This document shows, in pieces, positions 1 to 9,354 of a stretch of 64,000 bases of DNA. Numbering within the stretch: the stretch's first letter is position 1; the number at the start of each line of letters is the position of its first letter. This DNA comes from Sphingomonas sp. GC_Shp_5. GTDB taxonomy: Bacteria > Pseudomonadota > Alphaproteobacteria > Sphingomonadales > Sphingomonadaceae. The DNA lies in contig NZ_JALNUP010000001.1 in assembly GCF_026540855.1 (NCBI RefSeq), positions 124,001-188,000 on the forward strand, given 5' to 3'. Made by a program: the position numbers and the translations under genes. Under the pieces are notes generated by a model that saw only the letters and a list, made by a program, of their open reading frames with translations, did no database searches and was not told the origin of the DNA.

Positions 1-156
1 GTCGGCAGCCTCGAAAGCCAGGTGCTCACCAGCGCCAAGCGGTTCGAGGCGCTCAACATCGATACCGGCGGCAAGTCGATCGAGCCGCTGCCGCTCGGCG
101 AACAGGCGGTCCGCCCGCTCACCAAGCTCGAGGTGCTGCCCGACGCCGCGGCGTGA
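1..156 (+). CDS. rmuC: DNA recombination protein RmuC, C-terminal end (partial)
   Basis: The window opens inside a reading frame that runs in frame 1 for 51 codons to a TGA at 154-156. The peptide begins VGSLESQVLTSAKRFEAL and ends in an acidic/alanine tail. The LESQVLTSAKRFEAL stretch followed by a short linker matches the end of RmuC-family proteins, coiled-coil proteins with a restriction-endonuclease-like core that limit recombination at inverted repeats. Only the last 51 residues are visible, so the catalytic core cannot be checked. It converges with the TrmH-type gene, with 3 bases between the two stops. Confidence 0.7.
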   Translation, partial: VGSLESQVLTSAKRFEALNIDTGGKSIEPLPLGEQAVRPLTKLEVLPDAAA

Positions 157-159
157 CGG

Positions 160-963
160 TCAGCCGCGCTGCTGCTGGGCGAGCACCTCATAGGCCATCA
201 CCGCGGTCGCCACCGCCGCGTTGAGGCTATCGGCCTTGCCGAGCATCGGGATCTTGACCAGCAGGTCGCAGGCCTCGGCGTAGTCGGCGGGCATGCCCTG
301 CGCCTCGTTGCCGGTGAGCAGGAAGGTCGGCGCGGCGTAGCGGGCGGTGCGATAGTCGTCGCTGGTGTCGAGGCTCAGCCCCACCAGCTGTCCCGGCCCC
401 TCGCGTAGCCAGCTCAGGAACTCGTCCCAGCCTGCGCGCACCACCGGCACGGTGAACAGCGCCCCCATGCTCGCGCGCACCGCCTCGACCGAGAAATGAT
501 CGACCGATTCGCCGATCAGGATCAGCCCGCCCGCGCCAACCGCATCGCCGGTGCGCAGGATGGTGCCGAGATTGCCCGGATCGCGCAGCCGCTCGGCGAC
601 CAGCCAGATCCCGGCGCTGTGCCGGTCGAGGTCGGCGAGGGTGACCTCGAACTCGTCGAACACGCCGACCACCGCCTGCGGATTGTCCTTGCCCGACAGC
701 TTGGAAAGGATGTCCGGCGTGGTCTGGATCGACTGGCCGCCGTTGGCCTCGACATCGATCGACAGCGCGTGGACCAGCGGATGGTCGGCGCTCGCCGCGG
801 CGTAGAACAGGGTGCGGGGCAGGCGGCCGGTCTCGCGCGCCTCGGTCAGGATCCGCAAGCCCTCGGCAAGGAACTGCCGCGCCTCGCGACGGTGGCGCTT
901 GTCGCGCAGGTCGCGGACGTGCTTGACGAGCGGATTGGAAAAGGCGGTGATCTCACGGGGCAT
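160..963 (-). CDS. TrmH (SpoU) family RNA 2'-O-methyltransferase
   Basis: 267 aa. An N-terminal L30e-like substrate-binding region (about residues 1-100, with the basic RDLRDKRHRREARQFLAEG) is followed by a SpoU methylase domain. All three SpoU motifs are visible: NLGTILRTGDAVGA (motif 1), LLTGNEAQGM (motif 2) and IPMLGKADSLNAAVATAVM (motif 3, the knot that binds SAM). It should methylate a ribose 2'-OH in rRNA or tRNA; the exact nucleotide cannot be told from sequence. It lies downstream of the HPr gene on the same strand after a 56-base gap, so it may be read through from that operon. ATG start. Confidence 0.88.
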   Translation of the reverse strand: MPREITAFSNPLVKHVRDLRDKRHRREARQFLAEGLRILTEARETGRLPRTLFYAAASADHPLVHALSIDVEANGGQSIQTTPDILSKLSGKDNPQAVVGVFDEFEVTLADLDRHSAGIWLVAERLRDPGNLGTILRTGDAVGAGGLILIGESVDHFSVEAVRASMGALFTVPVVRAGWDEFLSWLREGPGQLVGLSLDTSDDYRTARYAAPTFLLTGNEAQGMPADYAEACDLLVKIPMLGKADSLNAAVATAVMAYEVLAQQQRG

Positions 964-1019
964 CGCTCGCCCCTAGCCAAGTGGCGCCGCGAGCGGAAGG
1001 CGGGGCGGCAGACGCCGGA

Positions 1020-1292
1020 TCAATCCTCGCCGAACTTAGCCTCAACCAGTTCGCACAGCGCATCCACCGCCGCCTCGGCGCCATCGCCCGCCGCACTGAT
1101 CGTGATCTCGTCGCCCATCGCCGCGCCGAGCATCATCAGCCCCATGATCGAGGTGCCGGTAACGGCGCCATCGTCCTTGCTGACCCTGACCTCGACCGGC
1201 TGGGTCGACGCCAGCGTGACGAACTTGGCGCTCGCCCGCGCGTGCAGCCCGCGCTTGTTGGTGATCAGCACCCGCCGCGTGACGTCGCTCAC
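1020..1292 (-). CDS. ptsH: HPr family phosphocarrier protein
   Basis: 90 aa. It carries phosphate in the phosphotransferase system. The phosphorylated histidine is His17 in GLHARASAKF. The regulatory serine that HPr kinase targets is Ser48 in GTSIMG; the usual Lys before that Ser is replaced by Thr. The start is GTG and overlaps the EIIA stop by four bases (GTGA), so the two are probably translationally coupled. No enzyme I gene and no sugar permease are in the window, so this HPr looks like part of a regulatory relay with HprK and EIIA rather than a sugar transporter. Confidence 0.93.
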   Translation of the reverse strand: MSDVTRRVLITNKRGLHARASAKFVTLASTQPVEVRVSKDDGAVTGTSIMGLMMLGAAMGDEITISAAGDGAEAAVDALCELVEAKFGED

Positions 1293-1717
1293 GCCGCCGC
1301 CTCGCCGAGCACTTCCGACGCGACCGAAATATACTTGCGGCCAGCCTCGCGCGCGGCGGCGACCGCGTCGACCACCTTCATGGATTTGCGCGCCGAGCCG
1401 AGCCGGATCAGCATCGGCAGGTTCATCCCCGCGATCACCTCCACCTGGCCGCGCTGCATCAGCGAGATGGCGAGGTTCGACGGGGTGCCGCCGAACAGAT
1501 CGGTGAGCACGATCACCCCGCGTCCCGAATCGACCGCGGCGATCGCCGCTGCAATGTCCGCGCGGCGCTCCTCCATGTCATCGTCGGGGCCGATCGAAAT
1601 CGTCGCGACCCGCTCCTGCGGACCGACGACATGGATCATCGCGGTGACGAACTCTTCGGCGAGCCGCCCGTGCGTCACCAGAACAAGACCAATCATGTCA
1701 GACGCTGTTTCACTCAT
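1289..1717 (-). CDS. PTS EIIA component, mannose (ManX/PtsM) type
   Basis: 142 aa, the length of a single EIIA-Man domain. The phospho-accepting His16 lies in LVLVTHGRLAEEF near the N terminus, and IVLTDLFGGTPSNLA is the conserved second signature. There is no attached IIB domain and no IIC/IID membrane gene nearby, the usual state in alphaproteobacteria, where this protein acts as a phosphorylation-state regulator. The ATG start overlaps the rapZ stop (ATGA) and the stop overlaps the GTG of HPr. Met8 (MIGLVLVTHG) is a possible alternative start, but the overlap favours the longer form. Confidence 0.92.
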   Translation of the reverse strand: MSETASDMIGLVLVTHGRLAEEFVTAMIHVVGPQERVATISIGPDDDMEERRADIAAAIAAVDSGRGVIVLTDLFGGTPSNLAISLMQRGQVEVIAGMNLPMLIRLGSARKSMKVVDAVAAAREAGRKYISVASEVLGEAAA

Positions 1718-2628
1718 TTGCTGGCCGGCGACCCCTCGAGCGAGTCTTGCGGTGCGGCCCCCAGGTCGCGGTGGCTGATCGTGGGCGAAAATCCCGCGGC
1801 GCGCAACCGGCTGGCGAGATGCTCGGCGACATGGACCGAGCGGTGTCTCCCTCCGGTACAGCCGATCGCGACGGTAACGTACGACTTTCCCTCGGCGCGG
1901 TAGCGCGGGAGCAGCAACTCGAGCAGCCCCTCGATCTGCTGCATCGCCGCCTCATAGGCGGGGTCGGCCTGCACATAAGCGGCGACATCAGCGTCGAGCC
2001 CGGTGCCGGGGCGCAGCGCCGGATCCCAGTGCGGATTGCGCAGGAAGCGCATGTCGAACACCAGATCGGCGTTGCGCGGCAGACCGCGCGAAAAGCCGAA
2101 CGACGTCACTGACAGCACCGGGCCCTCTTCGGCATCGCTGGCAAAGGTCGATCGGATCTGCTGCGCGAGCGAATTGGCGGTAAGATCGGTGGTGTCGATC
2201 AGCCGGTTAGACCAATCGCGTAGCGGACGCAGCAGGTCGCGCTCGCGGGCGATGCCGTCGCTCGCCGGGCGGTCGGGCGCGAGCGGATGGCGCCGACGCG
2301 TCTCGGAGTAGCGTCGTTCGAGCTCACTGCCGGCGCAGTCGAGGAACAGCATGCCGATGTCGAGGCCGTGGCCGTCACGTAGCGCGCGGATCCGCTCGAC
2401 GATCTTGGCCGGATCGAAATCGCGGGTGCGCGCGCCGATCCCCAGCGCCAGCGGTTGCGATGCATCGCCGCCGCCCTCGCTCGGCGGTGCATCGAGCAGC
2501 CGGTTGAGCAGCATCAGCGGCAGATTGTCGACGACCTCCCAGCCGAGATCCTCGAGCGTCTTGAGCACCGTCGACTTGCCGGCGCCGGACATGCCGGTGA
2601 CGAGCAGGATGTCCTTGTTGCGGGTCAT
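1714..2628 (-). CDS. rapZ: RapZ/YvcJ-family nucleotide-binding RNase adapter
   Basis: 304 aa from the chosen start. Walker A GMSGAGKS is at residues 12-19, VVDNLP follows at about 31-36, and the C-terminal domain has the family motif CTGGRHRSV. In enterobacteria RapZ binds small RNAs and guides RNase E; in other bacteria the role is unclear, so that function is inference. The frame is open upstream to an ATG at 2661, but the ATG at 2628 places the P-loop at the family position and gives an ATGA overlap with the hprK stop, so I chose 2628. It sits between hprK and the EIIA gene, the usual alphaproteobacterial order. Confidence 0.92.
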   Translation of the reverse strand: MTRNKDILLVTGMSGAGKSTVLKTLEDLGWEVVDNLPLMLLNRLLDAPPSEGGGDASQPLALGIGARTRDFDPAKIVERIRALRDGHGLDIGMLFLDCAGSELERRYSETRRRHPLAPDRPASDGIARERDLLRPLRDWSNRLIDTTDLTANSLAQQIRSTFASDAEEGPVLSVTSFGFSRGLPRNADLVFDMRFLRNPHWDPALRPGTGLDADVAAYVQADPAYEAAMQQIEGLLELLLPRYRAEGKSYVTVAIGCTGGRHRSVHVAEHLASRLRAAGFSPTISHRDLGAAPQDSLEGSPASK

Positions 2629-3059
2629 GCCGGCGTGGCTTCGGGCTGGCGCAATGCCCATTCGATCTTGATCGGGGTGGAGGCCTCGAACGGCGGGAAG
2701 CCGATCTCGCGCATCGCGATGCCGGCGATCCGCCGGCTGCGCCGCTCGGGCATGCGGATGATCTCGCCGCCGAGGCGAACGAGCAGCGCGACCGGCACGT
2801 CTTCGACAAACGGCATGGTGACGATGCCGATCCCGCGCACCTCGATCTGCCCACGGATAGTCCCCGGAGCGCGAGCGATCAGGCCGTCGCCGCTGCGCAC
2901 CAGCAGGGTATAATCGTCACTGATCAGCACCGCACCGCGGTCGATCAGCCGCAACCCAAGATCGGACTTGCCGATGCCGGATGGACCTTCCAGCAACACC
3001 GCCAGGCCGTCGATCGCGACGCTGGTGGCATGCAGCGTTTCGGAGGAGATGATCGCCAT
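2625..3059 (-). CDS. hprK: Short-form HPr kinase/phosphorylase
   Basis: 144 aa, about half the length of Firmicute HprK: only the C-terminal kinase domain is present, as in most alphaproteobacteria. The P-loop GPSGIGKS is at residues 25-32, and the HprK signature IRGQIEVRGIGIV at about 68-80. It is expected to phosphorylate the serine of HPr encoded three genes downstream. Start choice: the ATG at 3059 follows GGAG by five bases and lies 11 bases after the chvG stop; the frame stays open upstream only as a shadow of chvG. The stop overlaps the rapZ start by four bases. Confidence 0.93.
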   Translation of the reverse strand: MAIISSETLHATSVAIDGLAVLLEGPSGIGKSDLGLRLIDRGAVLISDDYTLLVRSGDGLIARAPGTIRGQIEVRGIGIVTMPFVEDVPVALLVRLGGEIIRMPERRSRRIAGIAMREIGFPPFEASTPIKIEWALRQPEATPA

Positions 3060-3070
3060 AAGTCTCCGGT

Positions 3071-4651
3071 TCAGTAGCCTGGCGCGAGCGGCAGGCGAAT
3101 GACGAACCGGGCCCCCGCCAATCGGTCCTCGCGCGATTCGACGGCGATGGCGCCCTGATGCGCCTCGACGATGGTTCGTGCAATGGCCAGGCCAAGCCCG
3201 GAATGCTGGCCAAACGCTTCGCTCGACGGTCGCACCGACTGGAAGCGCTGGAAGATCGTCTCGCGCGCGTCCTCGGGCACCCCGGGGCCCTCGTCCTCCA
3301 CCCGCACCACCATCTCGCCCTGCGTGCAACTGGCGCCGATCGCGATCAGCCCGCCGTTCGGCGAGAAGGAGAGGGCGTTGTCGATCAGATTGTCGAATAC
3401 CCGCTCCAGCCGCGCGCCCTCGCCCTGGACGATGAACGGGCCCTCGCCATGGTCGAAGCGCAGCCGCACCTCGCGCTCGACGCCGCGTTGCACGCGCTGC
3501 TTGACGAGCCCGGCGATCAGCTGGACGACATCGACCGGTTCGAACTTGGCGCGGCTGAGCTGAGCGTCGAGCCGTGAGGCCTCGGAAATGTCGGTGATCA
3601 GCCGGTCGAGCCGATGGACATCGTCGCGCACCACCTCGAGCAATTGTGCCTGCAACCCTGGGTCCTTGACCCGCCCAAGTCCCTCGACGGCGGAGCGCAA
3701 GGAGGCGAGCGGGTTCTTCATCTCATGGGTGACATCGGCGGCAAACGCCTCGGTGGCATCAATCCGCGCGCGCAGCGCAAGGCTCATGTCGGACAGCGCC
3801 CGCGCCAGCGAGCCGATCTCGTCGCGCCGCGACGGCAGCCGCGGCACCACCACCTCGCGTGCGCGGCCAAGCCGCACCCGCACCGCAGCGCGCGCCAGCC
3901 GCCGCAGTGGCCGAACGATGGTGCGCGCCAGGAACAGCGACAGCAGCACCGAGACGACTGTCACCAGCAGCAGCACCAGGCTGAGCCGGAACCGCTCGAT
4001 CCGCACCGTCTGGGTGATATCGCGCGCGTTGGTGGTGGTCATCACCACGGCATCGCCCGGCAGCGGCGCCGCGGCGGTGATCACCGGCGTCCGGTCCGGC
4101 GCGCGCCACACGCTGGTGACGACGACATGGCGGTCGCGCGCGGTCTCGACATCGGGCCAGTGCCGGCCGTCGCGGCGCTCGCGGTAGAGCGGCGCGCGGG
4201 CGGCGCCGACGATGGTGTCGATCCCGGCATCGAGGAAACGCGCGGCGCTCTGATCCCACCCCTGCTTGTCGGGATCGCGCAGCTGGAAGTTGCGCACGCC
4301 GAGGCTGCGGCTGTCGACCAGCGCACGACCGCCGGCATCGAAGATGCGAATCCGCGCGCCGGTATCGTCGGCCAGCCGCAGGATCAGCGCCGGGCGCTGG
4401 CGAGGCCCGACCATCGCCAGCGCTTCGCCAATCAGCCGCGCCTCGCGCGATGCCTGGGTAATCCGCCCGTCGACGATCCGGCTGCGGTAGGAATCGAGGT
4501 AGAAGAAGCCGCCGGCCAGCAGCAGCAACGCAAAGATGTTGACCGCAAGGATTCGCCGGGTGAGCGAGATCTGCCCCGACCAGCGCAGCGCGAGATCGCG
4601 GCCATCGCCCTCGCGGGGCTCATTCCTCGGAAAAGCGATATCCGGCGCCAT
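3071..4651 (-). CDS. chvG: ChvG-type sensor histidine kinase
   Basis: About 526 aa. Layout: short cytoplasmic N terminus, TM1 (about 33-53), a periplasmic sensor region of roughly 165 residues, TM2 (about 221-240), HAMP, then a HisKA domain with the H-box [17 protein letters not shown], and an HATPase domain with [14 protein letters not shown] and [15 protein letters not shown]. ChvG senses envelope or acid stress and phosphorylates ChvI. The start is uncertain: the ATG at 4651 overlaps the end of chvI by 32 bases; an ATG at 4684 is further inside chvI and less likely. The stop is 11 bases before hprK, suggesting one transcript for ChvGI and the HprK/HPr branch. Confidence 0.92.
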   Translation of the reverse strand: MAPDIAFPRNEPREGDGRDLALRWSGQISLTRRILAVNIFALLLLAGGFFYLDSYRSRIVDGRITQASREARLIGEALAMVGPRQRPALILRLADDTGARIRIFDAGGRALVDSRSLGVRNFQLRDPDKQGWDQSAARFLDAGIDTIVGAARAPLYRERRDGRHWPDVETARDRHVVVTSVWRAPDRTPVITAAAPLPGDAVVMTTTNARDITQTVRIERFRLSLVLLLVTVVSVLLSLFLARTIVRPLRRLARAAVRVRLGRAREVVVPRLPSRRDEIGSLARALSDMSLALRARIDATEAFAADVTHEMKNPLASLRSAVEGLGRVKDPGLQAQLLEVVRDDVHRLDRLITDISEASRLDAQLSRAKFEPVDVVQLIAGLVKQRVQRGVEREVRLRFDHGEGPFIVQGEGARLERVFDNLIDNALSFSPNGGLIAIGASCTQGEMVVRVEDEGPGVPEDARETIFQRFQSVRPSSEAFGQHSGLGLAIARTIVEAHQGAIAVESREDRLAGARFVIRLPLAPGY

Positions 4652-5324
4652 ACAATGTCTCGATCGCGTCGAATTCGGGATCAACCTGGCGGAACTTGCG
4701 CCTCAATCGCTTGATGTGGCTGTCGATCGTCCGGTCGTCGACATAGATGTCGTCCTGATAGGCCGCATCCATCAGCTGGTTGCGGGTCTTCACGATCCCG
4801 GGGCGTTGCGCCAGCGTCTCGAGAATCAGGAATTCGGTGACGGTGAGCGTCACCGGCTCGCCCGCCCAGGCGCTGCGATGGCGGGCCGGGTCCATCGTCA
4901 GCCGGCCGCGGGTGAGGGGGCCGGCGCTCTCGGTCTCGGCGTCGCCGGTGGCATGAACCAGCTCGGTACGGCGGAGGATCGCCTTGATCCGCGCGATCAG
5001 CAGTCGCTGGCTGAACGGCTTGGCGATGTAATCGTCCGCGCCCATTGCCAGCCCGAGCGCCTCGTCGAGCTCGTCGTCCTTGCTGGTGAGGAAGATCACC
5101 GGGATCTGGCTCTTCTCGCGCAGCCGGCGCAGCAACTCGAGCCCATCCATCCGCGGCATCTTGATGTCGAAGATGGCGAGATCGGGCGGGTTGTCGGTCA
5201 GCGCCTTCAGCGCGGTCTCGCCATCCGAATAGACGCGCGTCGCAAATCCTTCGGTCTGGAGCGCGATCGAGACCGAGGTGAGGATATTGCGGTCATCGTC
5301 GACCAGCGCAATCGTCGCCGTCAT
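4620..5324 (-). CDS. chvI: ChvI-type response regulator (OmpR/PhoB class)
   Basis: 234 aa. The receiver domain has the acidic cluster DDD (residues 9-11), the phospho-acceptor Asp53 in [13 protein letters not shown], Thr80 in VIFLTS and Lys102 in AKPF. A winged-helix DNA-binding domain follows, with the typical end GAGYRF. The partner kinase gene overlaps its 3' end. ChvI of Agrobacterium and Sinorhizobium controls envelope, exopolysaccharide and acid-stress genes; a similar role is likely here. A 54-base gap separates it from the NfeD gene upstream, so it may be transcribed with the NfeD/SPFH pair or from its own promoter. Confidence 0.94.
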   Translation of the reverse strand: MTATIALVDDDRNILTSVSIALQTEGFATRVYSDGETALKALTDNPPDLAIFDIKMPRMDGLELLRRLREKSQIPVIFLTSKDDELDEALGLAMGADDYIAKPFSQRLLIARIKAILRRTELVHATGDAETESAGPLTRGRLTMDPARHRSAWAGEPVTLTVTEFLILETLAQRPGIVKTRNQLMDAAYQDDIYVDDRTIDSHIKRLRRKFRQVDPEFDAIETLYGAGYRFSEE

Positions 5325-5378
5325 GCAGGAAAAAGCCTGGCCACCATGATCCGTCGGTAGGGCAAAGCAGCGTCGGGC

Positions 5379-5849
5379 TCAACTGTCGGGGGCGTCGTAT
5401 GGCGGGACCGGTTCGACCAGCAGCACGCCACCCTCGACCGCGGCAATGCGCACACGCTCGCCGACCACGGCATCGCGGCCGCGCGCCGGCCAGCTGCCAT
5501 CGCCCACGCGCACCCGGCCGCTGCCACCCTCGATACCGGTTTCGACCACCACGACATCGCCGATCAGCCGCGCCGCGCGATCGTTGAGCCGGGCGTCGCT
5601 GCTCGGCACCGGATAGTCGAGGTACCAGCGCCGCCCGATCAGCACCGTCACCACGCTCCATACCGCGAAACTCGCGAGCTGCGCGGCTGGCGGCAGTGCG
5701 GGAAGGGCGAGCAGCGCCACGCCGGTGATTGCCGCGGCGATCGCGAGGAAGATCGCGAACACGCCGGGAATGAGCAGCTCGGCGATGCCGAGCAGCAGCG
5801 CGGCGATCAGCCACGCCCCCGCCAGGCCGCCGATCGTGTCGAGCGTCAC
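5379..5849 (-). CDS. NfeD family membrane protein
   Basis: 156 aa. Two to three hydrophobic segments fill the first 80 residues (AWLIAALLLGIAELLIPG, then IAAAITGVALLALPALPPAA), followed by a soluble C-terminal OB-fold-like domain (about 85-150) with GRVRVGDGSWPARG. This is the short NfeD form that partners SPFH/stomatin proteins in membrane microdomains. The GTG start overlaps the stop of the SPFH gene by four bases (GTGA), so the pair is translationally coupled. No serine-protease (ClpP-like) domain is present. Confidence 0.88.
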   Translation of the reverse strand: MTLDTIGGLAGAWLIAALLLGIAELLIPGVFAIFLAIAAAITGVALLALPALPPAAQLASFAVWSVVTVLIGRRWYLDYPVPSSDARLNDRAARLIGDVVVVETGIEGGSGRVRVGDGSWPARGRDAVVGERVRIAAVEGGVLLVEPVPPYDAPDS

Positions 5850-6817
5850 GGCTGCGGCAGCTCGAACGGCCCCCGTTTCGCCTCGGGCTTGGCGGGCGCG
5901 GGCGTGTCGCTCTTGCCGAGCACTTCCTTGGCGAGCTCGCCGATTCCGCCGAGCGTCCCGATCAGCTGCGTCGCCTCGACCGGGAACAGGATGGTCTTGG
6001 CATTGGGGCTGGTCGCGAACTTGCCGACCGCCTCGACATATTTCTGAGCGATGAAATAGTTGATCGCCTGGGTGCCGCCATTGGCGATTGCGTCGGAGAC
6101 GACGCGGGTCGCCTTCGCCTCGGCCTCCGCGGCGCGCTCGCGGGCTTCCGAATCGCGATAGGCCGATTCGCGACGTCCTTCCGCCTCGAGGATCCGCGCC
6201 TGCTTCTGCCCCTCGGCGCGCAGGATCTCGCCGGCGCGCGCGCCCTCGGCGTCAAGGATGTTGGCGCGCTTCTCGCGCTCGGCCTTCATCTGCCGGCCCA
6301 TCGCGTTGACGATGTCGGCAGGCGGGCGGATGTCCTTGATCTCGACCCGGGTGATCTTGACGCCCCAGGGCGTGGTCGCGTGATCCACCACCGAGAGCAG
6401 CCGCGCGTTGATCTCGTCGCGCTTGGACAGCGTTTCGTCGAGGTCCATCGACCCCATCACCGTGCGCAAATTGGTGGTGGTGAGCTGGAGCAGCGCCACA
6501 TAGAGATCCGACACCTCATAGGCGGCCTTGGGCGCGTCGAGCACCTGGAAGAACACCACGCCGTCGGTGGAGATCATCGCATTGTCCTTGGTGATGATCT
6601 CCTGGCCGGGAATATCGATCACCTGCTCCATCATGTTCACCTTGCGGCCTACCCGGTAGAAGAACGCCGGGTAGAAGTTGAACCCCGGTGCCGCGGTGGC
6701 GGTGTAGCGGCCGAAATGCTCGATCGTATATTGATAGCCCTGGCGAACGATCTTGATGCTGGTCATCAGATAGAAGAGCACCAGCGCAAGCGCGATGGCG
6801 GCAATGGTGATACCCAT
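5846..6817 (-). CDS. SPFH/Band 7 (stomatin/QmcA-like) membrane protein
   Basis: 323 aa from the ATG at 6817, which has a strong Shine-Dalgarno (GGGGAGGAA just upstream) and begins directly with the membrane anchor MGITIAAIALALVLFYLM. An upstream ATG at 6883 would add 22 polar residues before the anchor and is less likely. A Band 7 domain follows (about 25-190, with VRQGYQYTIEHFGRY), then an Ala/Glu-rich coiled coil (about 190-250) and a C-terminal FPV segment. It is expected to form oligomeric membrane scaffolds with the coupled NfeD protein. Confidence 0.9.
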   Translation of the reverse strand: MGITIAAIALALVLFYLMTSIKIVRQGYQYTIEHFGRYTATAAPGFNFYPAFFYRVGRKVNMMEQVIDIPGQEIITKDNAMISTDGVVFFQVLDAPKAAYEVSDLYVALLQLTTTNLRTVMGSMDLDETLSKRDEINARLLSVVDHATTPWGVKITRVEIKDIRPPADIVNAMGRQMKAEREKRANILDAEGARAGEILRAEGQKQARILEAEGRRESAYRDSEARERAAEAEAKATRVVSDAIANGGTQAINYFIAQKYVEAVGKFATSPNAKTILFPVEATQLIGTLGGIGELAKEVLGKSDTPAPAKPEAKRGPFELPQP

Positions 6818-6975
6818 GATTCCTCCCCAGCCGCCCGAGTCCCCGGGGCGGCCCTGCGGCGGAGCATAGAAGCAGTTTGGCACGGCTGAAATGGTCGATC
6901 ACGGCGCGGCGCATCCCGTAACGCGCGACGGCGTAAACGCTGGCAAGCCGGCCCGCGCCGGGGCATGCCGGGGCC
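6818..6975. promoter_or_regulatory. Divergent promoter region, SPFH/NfeD and ATP-grasp gene
   Basis: 158 bases separate the divergent starts. The SPFH-side ribosome-binding site (GGGGAGGAA, read on minus) lies next to 6817. I could not pick out confident -35/-10 boxes for either direction and see no strong hairpin. Confidence 0.4.
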
Positions 6976-7740
6976 ATGGCCATTCCCCGCATCCTGTTCG
7001 GCAACCATCCCACCCAGATGCCGGCGATCGCCCGCTATCTCGATCACGAGCGGTTCGAAGCGAGCTTCGCGCCGCTCGATGCGGTCGACCTTGCCCGGTT
7101 CGACCTCGTCGTGCCGCTGCGCGTCGCCCAGATCGAGTCCGCTCGCCCCGCCGCGGCAGTCGGCCGGGCCGTGCTGCCGACGCCGGCGCTGGTCGCGCTG
7201 TGCGACGACAAGCTCGCGCTCAACCACTGGCTGATCGAGCGGGGCTTCGACAGCCTCGTCCCCGAGCTGCTAGGCCCGGCGCCAGACGTCTTTCCCTACA
7301 TCCGCAAGACCCGGCAGGGTGATTTCGGCTTCGGCTGCCGGATGATCCGCGGCCCGGGCGAGGACGACGGCGCCAACGATCCCGACGTGTTCCGCCAGCG
7401 CGCGGTGGAGGGCCCGCTCGAATATGTCCTCCACCTGCTCCGCGTGAACGGCCGCATCCGCTTCTACGTCGCTTACTGCTACGACATGGCCCAGCCGCTC
7501 GCCGTCCGCGGCCATGCCGATGCCGCGGCGACGATTACCCCCGCGGACCCGGGCGCCGCCTATGACGCCTGCGTCGCGGTGCTCGATGCGATGGGCTTCG
7601 AGGGTACCTGCTGCTTCAACTACAAATTGGAAGACGGCGCGGTCCGGCTGCTCGAGATCAACCCGCGGTTCGGCGGGTCGCTGGTGGGTGAGGTGACGGC
7701 CTATGTTGCAGCGCACCTAGAGGCGCTCGGCACCCCCTAG
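6976..7740 (+). CDS. ATP-grasp domain protein of unknown substrate
   Basis: 254 aa. The first about 75 residues are a degenerate Rossmann-like pre-ATP-grasp part. ATP-grasp features follow: CDDKLALNHWL (76-86, the DK lid motif), a conserved Lys in YIRKTRQGDFGFG (108-120) and the metal/nucleotide motif EINPRFGGS (227-235), where Glu and Asn bind Mg-ATP. Such enzymes join a carboxylate to an amine or thiol; the substrate cannot be inferred. It stands alone between the divergent SPFH gene and guaB, with no partner gene. Codon use matches its neighbours. Confidence 0.8.
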   Translation: MAIPRILFGNHPTQMPAIARYLDHERFEASFAPLDAVDLARFDLVVPLRVAQIESARPAAAVGRAVLPTPALVALCDDKLALNHWLIERGFDSLVPELLGPAPDVFPYIRKTRQGDFGFGCRMIRGPGEDDGANDPDVFRQRAVEGPLEYVLHLLRVNGRIRFYVAYCYDMAQPLAVRGHADAAATITPADPGAAYDACVAVLDAMGFEGTCCFNYKLEDGAVRLLEINPRFGGSLVGEVTAYVAAHLEALGTP

Positions 7741-9261
<1,521 letters not shown>

Positions 9262-9271
9262 CCATCTTTTC

Positions 9272-9290
9272 CCCTCCCCGCCGGGGAGGG
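9272..9290. repeat. GC-rich hairpin after guaB
   Basis: CCCTCCCC (9272-9279) and GGGGAGGG (9283-9290) form a perfect 8-base stem with a 3-base loop, 10 bases after the guaB stop. No T-run follows on either strand, so it is not a textbook terminator; it resembles the short CCCTCCCC palindromes scattered through sphingomonad genomes and may protect the guaB 3' end. Confidence 0.6.
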
Positions 9291-9354
9291 ACCGGGGGAG
9301 AGGGGCAGTCGCTGAACCCCGTCTCCTCTCACCAGAGCGACGGAGAATTCGCCC

